From the NCBI GenBank assembly GCA_018433245.1, contig JAHDRN010000007.1, positions 1-64,000 on the forward strand: a stretch of 64,000 bases of DNA, read 5' to 3'. Positions within the stretch are counted from its first letter, which is position 1. Each line of letters begins with the position of its first letter. Under the pieces are notes generated by a model. That model was not told the origin of the DNA. It did not search any database and worked only from the letters and a program-made list of their open reading frames with translations. The stretch comes from Candidatus Proruminimicrobium quisquiliarum. Its GTDB lineage: Bacteria; Elusimicrobiota; Endomicrobiia; Endomicrobiales; Endomicrobiaceae. Shown here piece by piece: positions 53,490-64,000 of this stretch. A program made the translations under genes and the position numbers.

Positions 53490-55520
53490 ATGAAAAGAAT
53501 ATTTTTAACTATCATATTTTTATTTATTGTCTCTCTTGCCACGGCACAGAGCAATTTAATTTTAAAAATATCGGGCGATAAACAGCTCGGATTAAAGGGA
53601 ATAGAATTAAAAGAAGATTTTAAGGTTCTATTGACAGACACGCAAAATATACCGTTGAAAAACATTGAAGTTGAATTTTCTGTAATACAGGATTCACTCT
53701 TCAATGATACGAAAAATCTTTCATATCTCCAAAAATCAAAAATTAAAACTGACGATAACGGTTATGCAAAAACAAGGCTTGTCATAGGTAAAAAATCAGA
53801 AGACAAAATAACGGTTTTAGTAACTTCTGAAAATGCAAAGCCTGCGTATTTTACTGTTTCTGTTATGGGAAAAAACTGGCTGCTTATGATGATTGCCGGT
53901 ATTTTAGGCGGGATTTCATTTCTGCTTTACGGAATATTTAAGATTAATACGTCTTTTCAAAAAATAGCCGGTCCCAATATAAGAACGATTCTTACAAAAT
54001 TTACTTCAAACAAATATAAAGGATTTTTGACCGGTTTGACGATTACTGCTCTGAATCAGTCAAGCTCCGCTACGTCTTTATTTCAAATCGGGCTTGTAAG
54101 CGCCGGGCTTTTATCTTTTCAACAGTCAATGGGAGTTACGGTAGGAGCTTCGGTAGGTTCAACAATAACAGGGCAACTAGTTGCTTTTAAACTTGTAAAT
54201 TATGCGCTGTTTATAATAGCCTTCGGTTTTTTGTTGGCTTTTTTTGCAACAAAAAAAAGACTTGTATCTATAGGAAACGCAATTTTCGGATTCGGATTGA
54301 TATTTTTCGGTTTAAAGCTGATGTCGGAAGCAATGATACCGATAACTTTGAACTCTGATTTACTGGAAATGATTGCCCGAGTACAGTATCCTGTTTTTCT
54401 GCTGTTTATGGGTATTGCTCTTACGATAATGCTTCATTCAAGCGCTGCAACATTAGGTATAGCGATAGTTCTTGCCTCTTCCGGAATACTTTCTCTTTTG
54501 CAGGCAGTATGTATATGTTTAGGCGCTCAAATAGGAACATGTACCACTGATATAATAGGCTCCATAAATCAGCCCAGAAACGCAAAAAGAGTAATGTTAT
54601 GGCATTTGACTTTTCAGACTCTAGGGGCAGTTATAGTTCTTCCTTTGATTTTTATAAAGTTTGACGGAACTCCGGTATGGCTTCATTTTGTAAAATTTGT
54701 TACGCACAAAATATTTATGTCAACCGATGTAGCCAGAGAAGTTGCGATGTCTCACACAATGGTCGCCTTAACAACTGCATCTTTAGTTTTGCCAATTCTT
54801 TCCGTTTTCCGCAAATTCATATTATTTATATATCCGTGCAAAACGTGCGAAAATATGAATGAACCCATATTTATAGACGAAAAGTATATCTCTCAGCCGA
54901 ATAAAGCTCTTGACCTTTCAAAAAAAGAACTTATACGAATATCTGAAATGCTCCTTCAAACGGTAAAAGACTCCTTGAAAATAATTGAAACTCGTTATGA
55001 AGATGTGGCGGATTCAATTGCGCAAAAAGCTTTTGACATAAGAGTTCTTTCCGGAAAACTTGAATCTTATCTTTCAAAAACAGGACAAAACAAATTATCT
55101 ACCGAACAGTCAAAAAAAGAAATCGCTCTTTTATACATAGTCGCCGATTTTGAACAGATTGCCGATATCATAGAACGTAATTTTATGTTTATATCTCATG
55201 AAAAAATAAAAAGAAATCTGAGATTTTCAGATGACGGGATGAATGACATTAAAGATTTGCACTCTATAATTTACATAAACTGTTCAAAAACGATAGATTC
55301 TTTTGAAAAAGACGATATATTATCCGCAAATGAAATAATACATACGGCAGCCGAACTGCATAATACGGTTCATGTTTTTAAGAAAAAACATATATCCAGG
55401 CTTCAGGCTGATTTAAAAGAATCTGTAGAAACGTCAGGTCTACATATGGACGTTCTTGACCAATATACAAGAATTAATGATATATTGGTTGATATCGCCT
55501 CAACTATTTCCAAACAATAA
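53490..55520 (+). CDS. Na/Pi cotransporter family protein with exported N-terminal Ig-like domain
   Basis: A 676-residue protein in four parts. A signal peptide covers residues 1-20. A bacterial Ig-like (Big) domain follows (about 20-128: PLKNIEVEFSVIQDS, NGYAKTRLVIG). Eight or nine spans form the NptA/PhoU-type core, with the paired QSSSATS (about 191-197) and HSSAATLG repeats that bind ion and phosphate. A C-terminal PhoU-like helical domain (about 470-676) completes it. As last gene of the nucleoside cluster it would import phosphate for the phosphorylases. The Ig-like extension before the transporter is unusual. Confidence 0.88.
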   Translation: MKRIFLTIIFLFIVSLATAQSNLILKISGDKQLGLKGIELKEDFKVLLTDTQNIPLKNIEVEFSVIQDSLFNDTKNLSYLQKSKIKTDDNGYAKTRLVIGKKSEDKITVLVTSENAKPAYFTVSVMGKNWLLMMIAGILGGISFLLYGIFKINTSFQKIAGPNIRTILTKFTSNKYKGFLTGLTITALNQSSSATSLFQIGLVSAGLLSFQQSMGVTVGASVGSTITGQLVAFKLVNYALFIIAFGFLLAFFATKKRLVSIGNAIFGFGLIFFGLKLMSEAMIPITLNSDLLEMIARVQYPVFLLFMGIALTIMLHSSAATLGIAIVLASSGILSLLQAVCICLGAQIGTCTTDIIGSINQPRNAKRVMLWHLTFQTLGAVIVLPLIFIKFDGTPVWLHFVKFVTHKIFMSTDVAREVAMSHTMVALTTASLVLPILSVFRKFILFIYPCKTCENMNEPIFIDEKYISQPNKALDLSKKELIRISEMLLQTVKDSLKIIETRYEDVADSIAQKAFDIRVLSGKLESYLSKTGQNKLSTEQSKKEIALLYIVADFEQIADIIERNFMFISHEKIKRNLRFSDDGMNDIKDLHSIIYINCSKTIDSFEKDDILSANEIIHTAAELHNTVHVFKKKHISRLQADLKESVETSGLHMDVLDQYTRINDILVDIASTISKQ

Positions 55521-55565
55521 AATCAACAAGTAGTATAAAACTCAAAAACTCCGTCAATCTGTTGT

Positions 55566-55594
55566 TTGACAAAATCTAAATATTTTTGTACTAT
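55566..55594 (+). promoter_or_regulatory. Promoter of purA-carA-carB
   Basis: A perfect TTGACA (55566-55571), a 17-base spacer and TACTAT (55589-55594), about 130 bases before purA. No promoter is visible between purA, carA and carB, which overlap, so all three are probably transcribed from here. Confidence 0.78.
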
Positions 55595-55600
55595 ACACAA

Positions 55601-58092
<2,492 letters not shown>

Positions 58093-58100
<8 letters not shown>

Positions 58101-61100
58101 ACGCACAGATATTGAAAAAATTCTTATTATAGGTTCAGGACCGATTGTAATAGGCCAAGCATGCGAATTTGATTATTCAGGCGTTCAGGCTATAAAGGCT
58201 CTTAAAAAAGAAGGATACAAAGTTATACTGGTAAACTCCAACCCGGCAACTATTATGACCGACCCGGAATTTGCGGATTCAACATATATCGAACCGCTGG
58301 CATCTGAAATTATTGAAAAAATTATTGAAAAAGAAAAGCCCGATGCAATTCTTCCGACTCTCGGAGGACAAACGGCTCTTAATCTTGCTTGTGAACTGGC
58401 CGAAAAAGGAATTCTTCAAAAACATAATGTTGAACTTATAGGCGCTGATTTTGAAACAATAAGCAAAGCCGAAGACAGAAAACTGTTCAAAAAAATGATG
58501 ATGAGCATAGGTCTGGATCTGCCTAAGAGCGGATATGCCTATTCGCTTGAAGAAGCTGTTAAAATTTCTCAGGAAATTGATTTTCCTCTCATTGTAAGAC
58601 CTTCTTTTACGCTCGGCGGAGTAGGTTCCGGAACAGCTTTTACAAAAGAAGAATTTATAGAAATCGTAACGTCAGGTCTGCAGGCAAGTCCTATAAAAGA
58701 AGTTTTAATCGAAGAATCCGTTCTGGGCTGGAAAGAACTTGAAATGGAAGTTATGCGCGATGCAAAAGATAATTGTATCGCAATTTGTTCAATTGAAAAT
58801 TTTGACCCTATGGGTGTACATACGGGCGATTCCATAACCGTTGCTCCGGCAATGACGCTGACTGCCAAAGAATATTCAAAAATGAGAGAAGATTCTTTCA
58901 GAATTTTAAGAATTATAGGAATGAAAACAGGCGGCGCCAATATTCAATTTGCGCAAAATCCTAAAGACGGCAGAATGGTTGTAATAGAAATGAATCCTAG
59001 AGTAAGCAGATCATCTGCTCTGGCCTCAAAAGCTACCGGATTTCCTATAGCAAAAATATCAACACTGCTTGCGATAGGATATAATCTTGATGAGATAAAA
59101 AATGATATTACAAGTCCAAATCCGGCCAGTTTTGAACCGACTGTTGATTACCATGTAGTTAAAGTTCCACGCTTTGCTTTCGAAAAATTCTCGGATACAA
59201 ACCAAACACTCGGCACTGCAATGAAATCAGTCGGAGAAACCATGGCTTTGGGAAGAACTTTTAAAGAAGCTATTCAAAAAGCAATCAGAGGACTTGAAGT
59301 GGGAAGAAGCGGCTACGGTTTAGATAAAACCGCTTTGGATATATCTTTTGAAAAACTTATTAATGAAAATACTGACGAATCTTTAAAAAAAGCCAAAGAT
59401 CTTGTAAGAGCAAAACTCGGAACTCCCAACTGCGACAGACTTTATGTTATAAGATTTGCCTTTAAACTGGATATGACTATTGATGAGATATTTGAAATTT
59501 CAAAAATAGATCCTTGGTTTTTAAATCAATTAAAAGAAATTGTTGAAGCCGAAAAAGAAATTCCCGAAATTTTTAATCTTGACGGGGAAAATCAAAAGCA
59601 GCTTTTGAAAAAAATAAAAGAATACGGTTTTTCCGATAAGCAGATTGCATTCGCAACAGGTAAAACACCGGAAGAAATAAGAACATTCAGAAAAAGCTTA
59701 AATGTTGTTCCGGTATATAAACTTGTCGACACATGCGCGGGAGAATTTAAGGCAAATACCGCCTATTACTATTCAACATACGAGCAGGAAGATGATGTTC
59801 CGGTAACAAAAAATAAAAAGAAAATAATGATTTTAGGTGCAGGCCCAAACAGAATAGGACAAGGTATTGAATTTGATTATTGTTGCGTTCATGCCGTGTT
59901 TGCTCTTAAAGAAGAGGGATATGAAACTATAATGGTTAATTCAAACCCTGAAACAGTTTCAACCGATTTTGATACGGCAGATAAATTGTATTTTGAACCT
60001 CTGACTACGGAAGATGTTTTAAATATCGCCGAAAAAGAAGGAATTGAAGGAGTGGTTGTTCAATTCGGAGGGCAAACTCCTTTAAATTTGGCAAGTTCGC
60101 TTAATAAAGCCGGAATTAAAATTATGGGGACTTCCGTTGAATCAATAGATATGGCTGAAGACAGAAAAATTTTCAGTAAAATTTTAAATAAAATAAATAT
60201 TCCGCAGGCAGAATCAGGTACGGCTGTAAGTTTTGAAGAGGCAAAAGAAATTGCAAAACAGATAAGTTATCCCGTAATGGTAAGACCTTCCTATGTTCTT
60301 GGCGGAAGAGCAATGAAAGTTGTTTATGACGAAACAGAGCTTAAAGAATACATTACTCTTGCCAGCGATGTTACTGAAGGCAAACCTATTCTTATAGATA
60401 AATTTCTTGATAACGCTATTGAAATAGACGTAGATGCTCTTTCTGACGGAAAAGACGTTTATATAGCCGGCATCATGGAACATATAGAAGAAGCAGGAAT
60501 TCATTCAGGCGACTCTGCATGTGTGCTTCCGACACATACGTTGAAAAAAGAAATAATAACGCAAATTAAAAAATATACTATTGATTTGGCAAGAGAAATA
60601 AATGTAAAAGGGCTGATTAATATTCAGTTCGCCGTTAAAGACGGTGTTGTTTATATTCTGGAAGCAAATCCCAGAGCGTCAAGAACAGTTCCTTTTGTTT
60701 CAAAAGCAATGGGAATTCCTCTTGCAAAACTTGCTTCTAAAATTATGACCGGCAAAAAACTTTCTTCTCTTATACCGGAAGATTTGTTAAACGGGCAGTT
60801 AAAACATATTGACTACTACTGCGTAAAAGAAGTTGTGTTGCCATGGATAAGATTTTCAAACGTTGACACAGTGCTCGGCCCTGAAATGAAAAGCACCGGA
60901 GAAGTTATGGGAATAGACAAAGATTACGGGCAGGCTTATGCCAAGGCCTCGCTTGCCGCCGCAACCCGTTTTCCGGATAAAGGCACAGTATTGATAAGTT
61001 TGGGAGAGAGATCAAAGTCAAAAGCTCTTCAAATAGCAAGAGATTTTATTTCTTTGGGTTTTGATATTCTTGCGACAAAACATACTGCTGAATATTTTAT

Positions 61101-61377
61101 TAAAAATCAAATTGCCGCAAAAGAAGTGCACAAAATTGAAGAGGGAAGACCTAATGTTACCGATGTTATAAAAAACAAGGATGTTTGTCTGATTATAAAC
61201 ACTCCTTCAGGATCTAAAAGCAGAAAAGACGGTTATCAAATAAGAAGGACTGCTGTTATGCACGGAGTTCCTATTCTTACGACTTTGGCGGCTGCCGTTG
61301 CGGCTGTTGAAGCGATAAAATCAAGGAAACAAATGGATTGGTCAGTTTGTCCTATACAGGAATATTACAAGAAATAA
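58093..61377 (+). CDS. carB: Carbamoyl-phosphate synthase large chain
   Basis: Makes carbamoyl phosphate from bicarbonate, ammonia and two ATP for arginine and pyrimidines. The 1094 residues duplicate an ATP-grasp module: [18 protein letters not shown] near 11-28 and its repeat [18 protein letters not shown] near 578-595. [18 protein letters not shown] in the first half matches [18 protein letters not shown] in the second. A C-terminal MGS-like allosteric domain (about 950-1094) includes [20 protein letters not shown]. Both synthetase halves look intact. It overlaps carA by 8 bases and would supply ArgF. Confidence 0.97.
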
Positions 61378-61403
61378 TTTGTTTTCATTTTAATATGTAT
61401 TTT

Positions 61404-61524
61404 TCAAATTTTTCAGTGCAAAACCAGTGTTACGTTAAATTTAAAAATAGCATAGAATACATTATGCATCCGGCGGTCTCAAAAAAAACAATTTTTGTTA
61501 AAAAATATAATAATTTATTAAGGT
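61404..61524 (+). pseudogene. Decayed fragment of thyX
   Basis: Translation here reads FSVQNQCYVKFKNSIEYIMH, which lines up with FSVQSQRYVKFKNGIDCVVP of the intact thyX at 63326-63385, and the DNA matches at roughly three of four bases over 63 positions. The ThyX residues Ser and Arg of the RHRx7SxRY motif are replaced by Asn and Cys, and everything before the motif and most after it is missing. It is therefore a relic of a second thyX copy, not a gene. It lies between carB and the inverted membrane-protein gene. Confidence 0.75.
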
Positions 61525-61583
61525 GTCGCAAAATTTTTAAAAATTTAACAATTAAAAAATAAATTTATACGACTTATGAAATT

Positions 61584-62921
61584 TTATTTACTGTCTTTTA
61601 TAATAAGAAGTTGTCCAATATCCATTCCAAATTTTTTAAATCTTTCTTCATTAATGAACAAAGTATGATATTTATCATTTAAATCTATTTCTATTTTACA
61701 AAAATTAGGATTTGGGAATATATTTAAAAACAATATAGCTGCATACTCATCATTCTTATTTTTCACATTATCTCTTATAAAATGTGATACCGGTATTGTT
61801 TTATTTTTTGAGATATAATCAACAATTTTTAAATTGAAAGCATTATTCTTATTTGCATAAACAACAGTACTTATTAAAAGCGATAAAATAAGCATAACAT
61901 TAAGAATTCTTATATAAGTATAATTTATTTTATTTTTAAATATTGATATAAAAGTTATAAAACCCATAAATATTATTGTAATATAAAGATTTAGCATCCT
62001 GTAAAAAACGCCGTAAACCGGCTTTATGTTAATGACAATATAACAAATTATAAAACATACTAATATTGTAATTATTATAAATATCTTATTTGTTTTTGCT
62101 TTAAAAAAAGATAAGCCTATAATAAAGCAAACTGATAAAATAAAATATATAAATTTTAAATCTTTCAACATAGTCAATTCCAAATATTCATGATAAGGAG
62201 CAAAAGGATATACTATACAAAAAACATTAAAAACAAATGCCTGAATTAAAATTAGAAAACTGGTTATTATTACTATATTATTTTTAAAACAAATATTCTG
62301 AGTTTTTAAATATTTTGAAACACCTACATAAATAAAAAATGGTATAAAAATTATAACATTGGGATGACTACTAAATAAAAATATTGAAAAAATTGATAAG
62401 CACAATAAATTAAATATCGTTAATTTATTGAAATCAATATAAAAATATATTACAAAAACAATCCATAAAAATAATATGGTTAAAAAACTTTCGCTTAATA
62501 CAAAATATTTCATATAAACAAAACATATTAAAAAGGATAATAGAATAATATTAAATATATGTTTTTTGTTTTCAGGAATATTTAAATATAATATAATCAA
62601 AAAAATAACAGGCGAACAGTATATTGCAAATGTAAAAATTGTTAATAGTATTTTTACATTTGTAATTCCTATTAAAACACTTAAAAAAATTGAAACCTGT
62701 GGTATCATGCTTGGAAAATATCTAACAATATAGACATAATTTCCGATATGTTCTTTACCGTAGAAAACATCATTAACCATTAACGCAGAAAAGAATTGAC
62801 GCGGACCATCAATAACCAATCCTATATTAGAAAAAGAATTTATAACAGCAATTATAAACAAAACAATAACCGGCAATAGTATAGAGACATGATTTTTTAA
62901 TATTGTAAAAAATTGTTTCAT
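61584..62921 (-). CDS. Membrane protein of unknown function, dispersed fourth copy of the tandem family
   Basis: A 445-residue AT-rich membrane protein with about eleven spans. It shares the layout of the copies at 20827-25054: the start KQFFTILKNHVSILLP, one span, then IDGPRQFF (D38-G39) in the first external loop. Further shared features are an LSFLICF/SESFLTILFLWI region, a FYRMLNLYITIIF segment matching KVLNFAIPLIF in the others, and a soluble tail ending ERFKKFGMDIGQLL. It is inverted relative to all neighbours and flanked by a thyX relic and intact thyX, which suggests that it was inserted here. Function unknown. Confidence 0.6.
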   Translation of the reverse strand: MKQFFTILKNHVSILLPVIVLFIIAVINSFSNIGLVIDGPRQFFSALMVNDVFYGKEHIGNYVYIVRYFPSMIPQVSIFLSVLIGITNVKILLTIFTFAIYCSPVIFLIILYLNIPENKKHIFNIILLSFLICFVYMKYFVLSESFLTILFLWIVFVIYFYIDFNKLTIFNLLCLSIFSIFLFSSHPNVIIFIPFFIYVGVSKYLKTQNICFKNNIVIITSFLILIQAFVFNVFCIVYPFAPYHEYLELTMLKDLKFIYFILSVCFIIGLSFFKAKTNKIFIIITILVCFIICYIVINIKPVYGVFYRMLNLYITIIFMGFITFISIFKNKINYTYIRILNVMLILSLLISTVVYANKNNAFNLKIVDYISKNKTIPVSHFIRDNVKNKNDEYAAILFLNIFPNPNFCKIEIDLNDKYHTLFINEERFKKFGMDIGQLLIIKDSK

Positions 62922-63071
62922 AAATTTTTAATTCATGTAAAAAACTATAAATAAAGTGGGTTTTATGATACAATTTAAAAAACAAAAAGACAATAAATCT
63001 TGTTTTTATTTTATTTTTTCAATAGAATAAACAGAATAAAATGGAATTGAATATTATCAAAAGAGGACATA

Positions 63072-63746
63072 ATGATAGTGAAACTTTTAAAGCATACGAA
63101 AGAACCTGAAAAAACATGCGCTATAGCCGGAAGACTCTGCTATTCGGCTTCAAATATAGAAGAACTTGAAAAAAAACTTGACGAATCTAAAATAAAAGAC
63201 ATTTTATCTAAAATAATAAAATCCGGACATTTGTCAGTTCTTGAACACGCTTCGTTTACTTTTGCAGTTGAAGGCGTTTCAAGGGCATTGCTTGCCCAGC
63301 TCACAAGACACAGAATTGCATCTTTCTCAGTTCAAAGCCAGCGTTATGTTAAATTTAAAAACGGCATAGACTGCGTTGTTCCTCCGACAATTTTAAAAAA
63401 TAAAGCTTTGTATGCCGAATATGCTGATTTTTTAAAAAATACTCAAAAATTATATCTTAAAATGCTTGATGCTGAAATACCGGCCGAAGACGCAAGATAT
63501 GTTTTGCCTAATGCCGCCTCAACAAAAATAGTTATGACTATGAATGCAAGAGAATTAAGACATTTTTTTGCTTTAAGATGCTGTAACAGAGCGCAGTGGG
63601 AAATACGGGATATGGCATGCAGAATGTTAAAACTTGCAAAAGAAGTCGCTCCTGTTCTGTTTGAAACGTCAGGGCCTGATTGTGTTTCCATAGGATGCAC
63701 GGAAACAATGCCGTGCGGAACTCCTTGGAAAAAGAAAATACTGTAA
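63072..63746 (+). CDS. thyX: Flavin-dependent thymidylate synthase
   Basis: Makes dTMP from dUMP with FAD, NADPH and methylenetetrahydrofolate. In the 224 residues, the signature RHRxxSxxxxSxRY is present as R79-H80-R81 ... S84 ... S89-Q90-R91-Y92, followed by a C-terminal NARELRHFFALRCCNRAQWE segment near 157-176. It is the intact copy. AAGAGGA lies just before the ATG. It replaces ThyA, none of which is seen in this window. Confidence 0.97.
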   Translation: MIVKLLKHTKEPEKTCAIAGRLCYSASNIEELEKKLDESKIKDILSKIIKSGHLSVLEHASFTFAVEGVSRALLAQLTRHRIASFSVQSQRYVKFKNGIDCVVPPTILKNKALYAEYADFLKNTQKLYLKMLDAEIPAEDARYVLPNAASTKIVMTMNARELRHFFALRCCNRAQWEIRDMACRMLKLAKEVAPVLFETSGPDCVSIGCTETMPCGTPWKKKIL

Positions 63747-63805
63747 ATTATAGATTTTTTTTGATATCATATCGTTGCGGTTTATATCGTTCACAGAGGT
63801 GAAAA

Positions 63806-64000
63806 ATGGCAAAGAAAAATCGTAGAAATGATAAAACTGTTAAAAAAGACGAACAATCCGAAATAAAAAACACCGAATCAACCCAAAAAGACAAACAGCA
63901 AAACAACACCGTAAACATTCATTATTCTGCGCCCGGTTCATCTTTACGTTCGGATAAAAATCTTATAATTGTTATAATATGTTTTGTAATAATTTTTTCA
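63806..64000 (+). CDS. Start of a membrane-anchored protein (partial)
   Basis: An ORF beginning at the ATG at 63806 (AGAGGT upstream) runs off the window end after 65 codons. The N-terminus is very hydrophilic and lysine/glutamine-rich (MAKKNRRNDKTVKKDEQSEI), then at about residue 52 a hydrophobic stretch starts (NLIIVIICFVIIFS), probably a membrane anchor. The family cannot be told from this part. Confidence 0.7.
   Translation, partial: MAKKNRRNDKTVKKDEQSEIKNTESTQKDKQQNNTVNIHYSAPGSSLRSDKNLIIVIICFVIIFS

Noticed and set aside
61338-61562. A 74-codon ORF downstream of carB as a real gene
   Set aside because: Its first part is the carB end in another frame and its middle is a thyX relic with key residues lost; it has no ribosome-binding site. 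It is listed as a pseudogene fragment instead.
62982-63027. Possible terminator between the inverted membrane gene and thyX (A-rich and T-rich arms)
   Set aside because: The arms match poorly, and the two flanking genes are divergent, so no terminator is expected there. The region is simply AT-rich.

Overview
The window is a low-GC bacterial chromosome segment packed with genes. Its outer-membrane-type machinery (TolC-like channel, membrane-fusion protein, two RND pumps, a lipoprotein) indicates a diderm. A small 2[4Fe-4S] ferredoxin, PduL, ThyX and an extensive nucleoside-fermentation cluster suggest a fermentative anaerobe. Overall protein character and gene content fit Elusimicrobiota (Endomicrobium-like) best. 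That placement is inference; no 16S gene is in the window and no search was run. I see no IS element, phage gene, CRISPR array or replication origin.

Region by region. 1-2570: end of tuf, rpmG, tRNA-Trp, secE, nusG, rplK, rplA, closed by an intrinsic terminator, so rplJL/rpoBC do not follow. An L1-operator-like RNA lies just before rplA. 2611-4958: argF, then a fusion of a GpgS-like glycosyltransferase and a HAD phosphatase. 4964-13578: a translation and envelope-precursor cluster (rpsB, tsf, pyrH, frr, a 57-residue ferredoxin, uppS, cdsA, dxr, rseP, ispG, greA) behind a clear promoter and a structured leader. 13619-28826: a membrane glycosyltransferase-like gene, tig-clpP-clpX-lon, three tandem paralogous membrane proteins of unknown function, serA, a TMTC-like membrane protein and pgpA. 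29023-37984 (minus): an efflux operon in the order channel, fusion protein, RND, RND, with its own promoter. 38118-39154 (minus): two small genes, one with a CpXC domain.

39243-55520 is about 16 kb of same-strand, nearly gapless genes. They encode tpiA, PduL, rpiB, three envelope proteins, deoC, split transketolase, deoB, a purine nucleoside phosphorylase, a pyrimidine nucleoside phosphorylase, recJ, mtnP, a PfkB kinase, cdd and a Na/Pi cotransporter. Read together this is a nucleoside (perhaps DNA) catabolic system: nucleosides are phosphorolysed, pentose phosphates are fed into triose phosphate and C2 units, and phosphate is imported to drive phosphorolysis. A perfect 8+3+8 palindrome overlaps the -10 box of its promoter.

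55566-63746: purA behind a promoter and leader, then carA-carB, a decayed piece of thyX, a fourth copy of the tandem membrane-protein family on the minus strand, and intact thyX. The window ends inside a new gene. The most striking single observation is that CarA has lost all three residues of its glutaminase catalytic triad, which predicts an ammonia-using carbamoyl-phosphate synthetase. Five promoters could be read with confidence, all close to TTGACA-N17-TATAAT.
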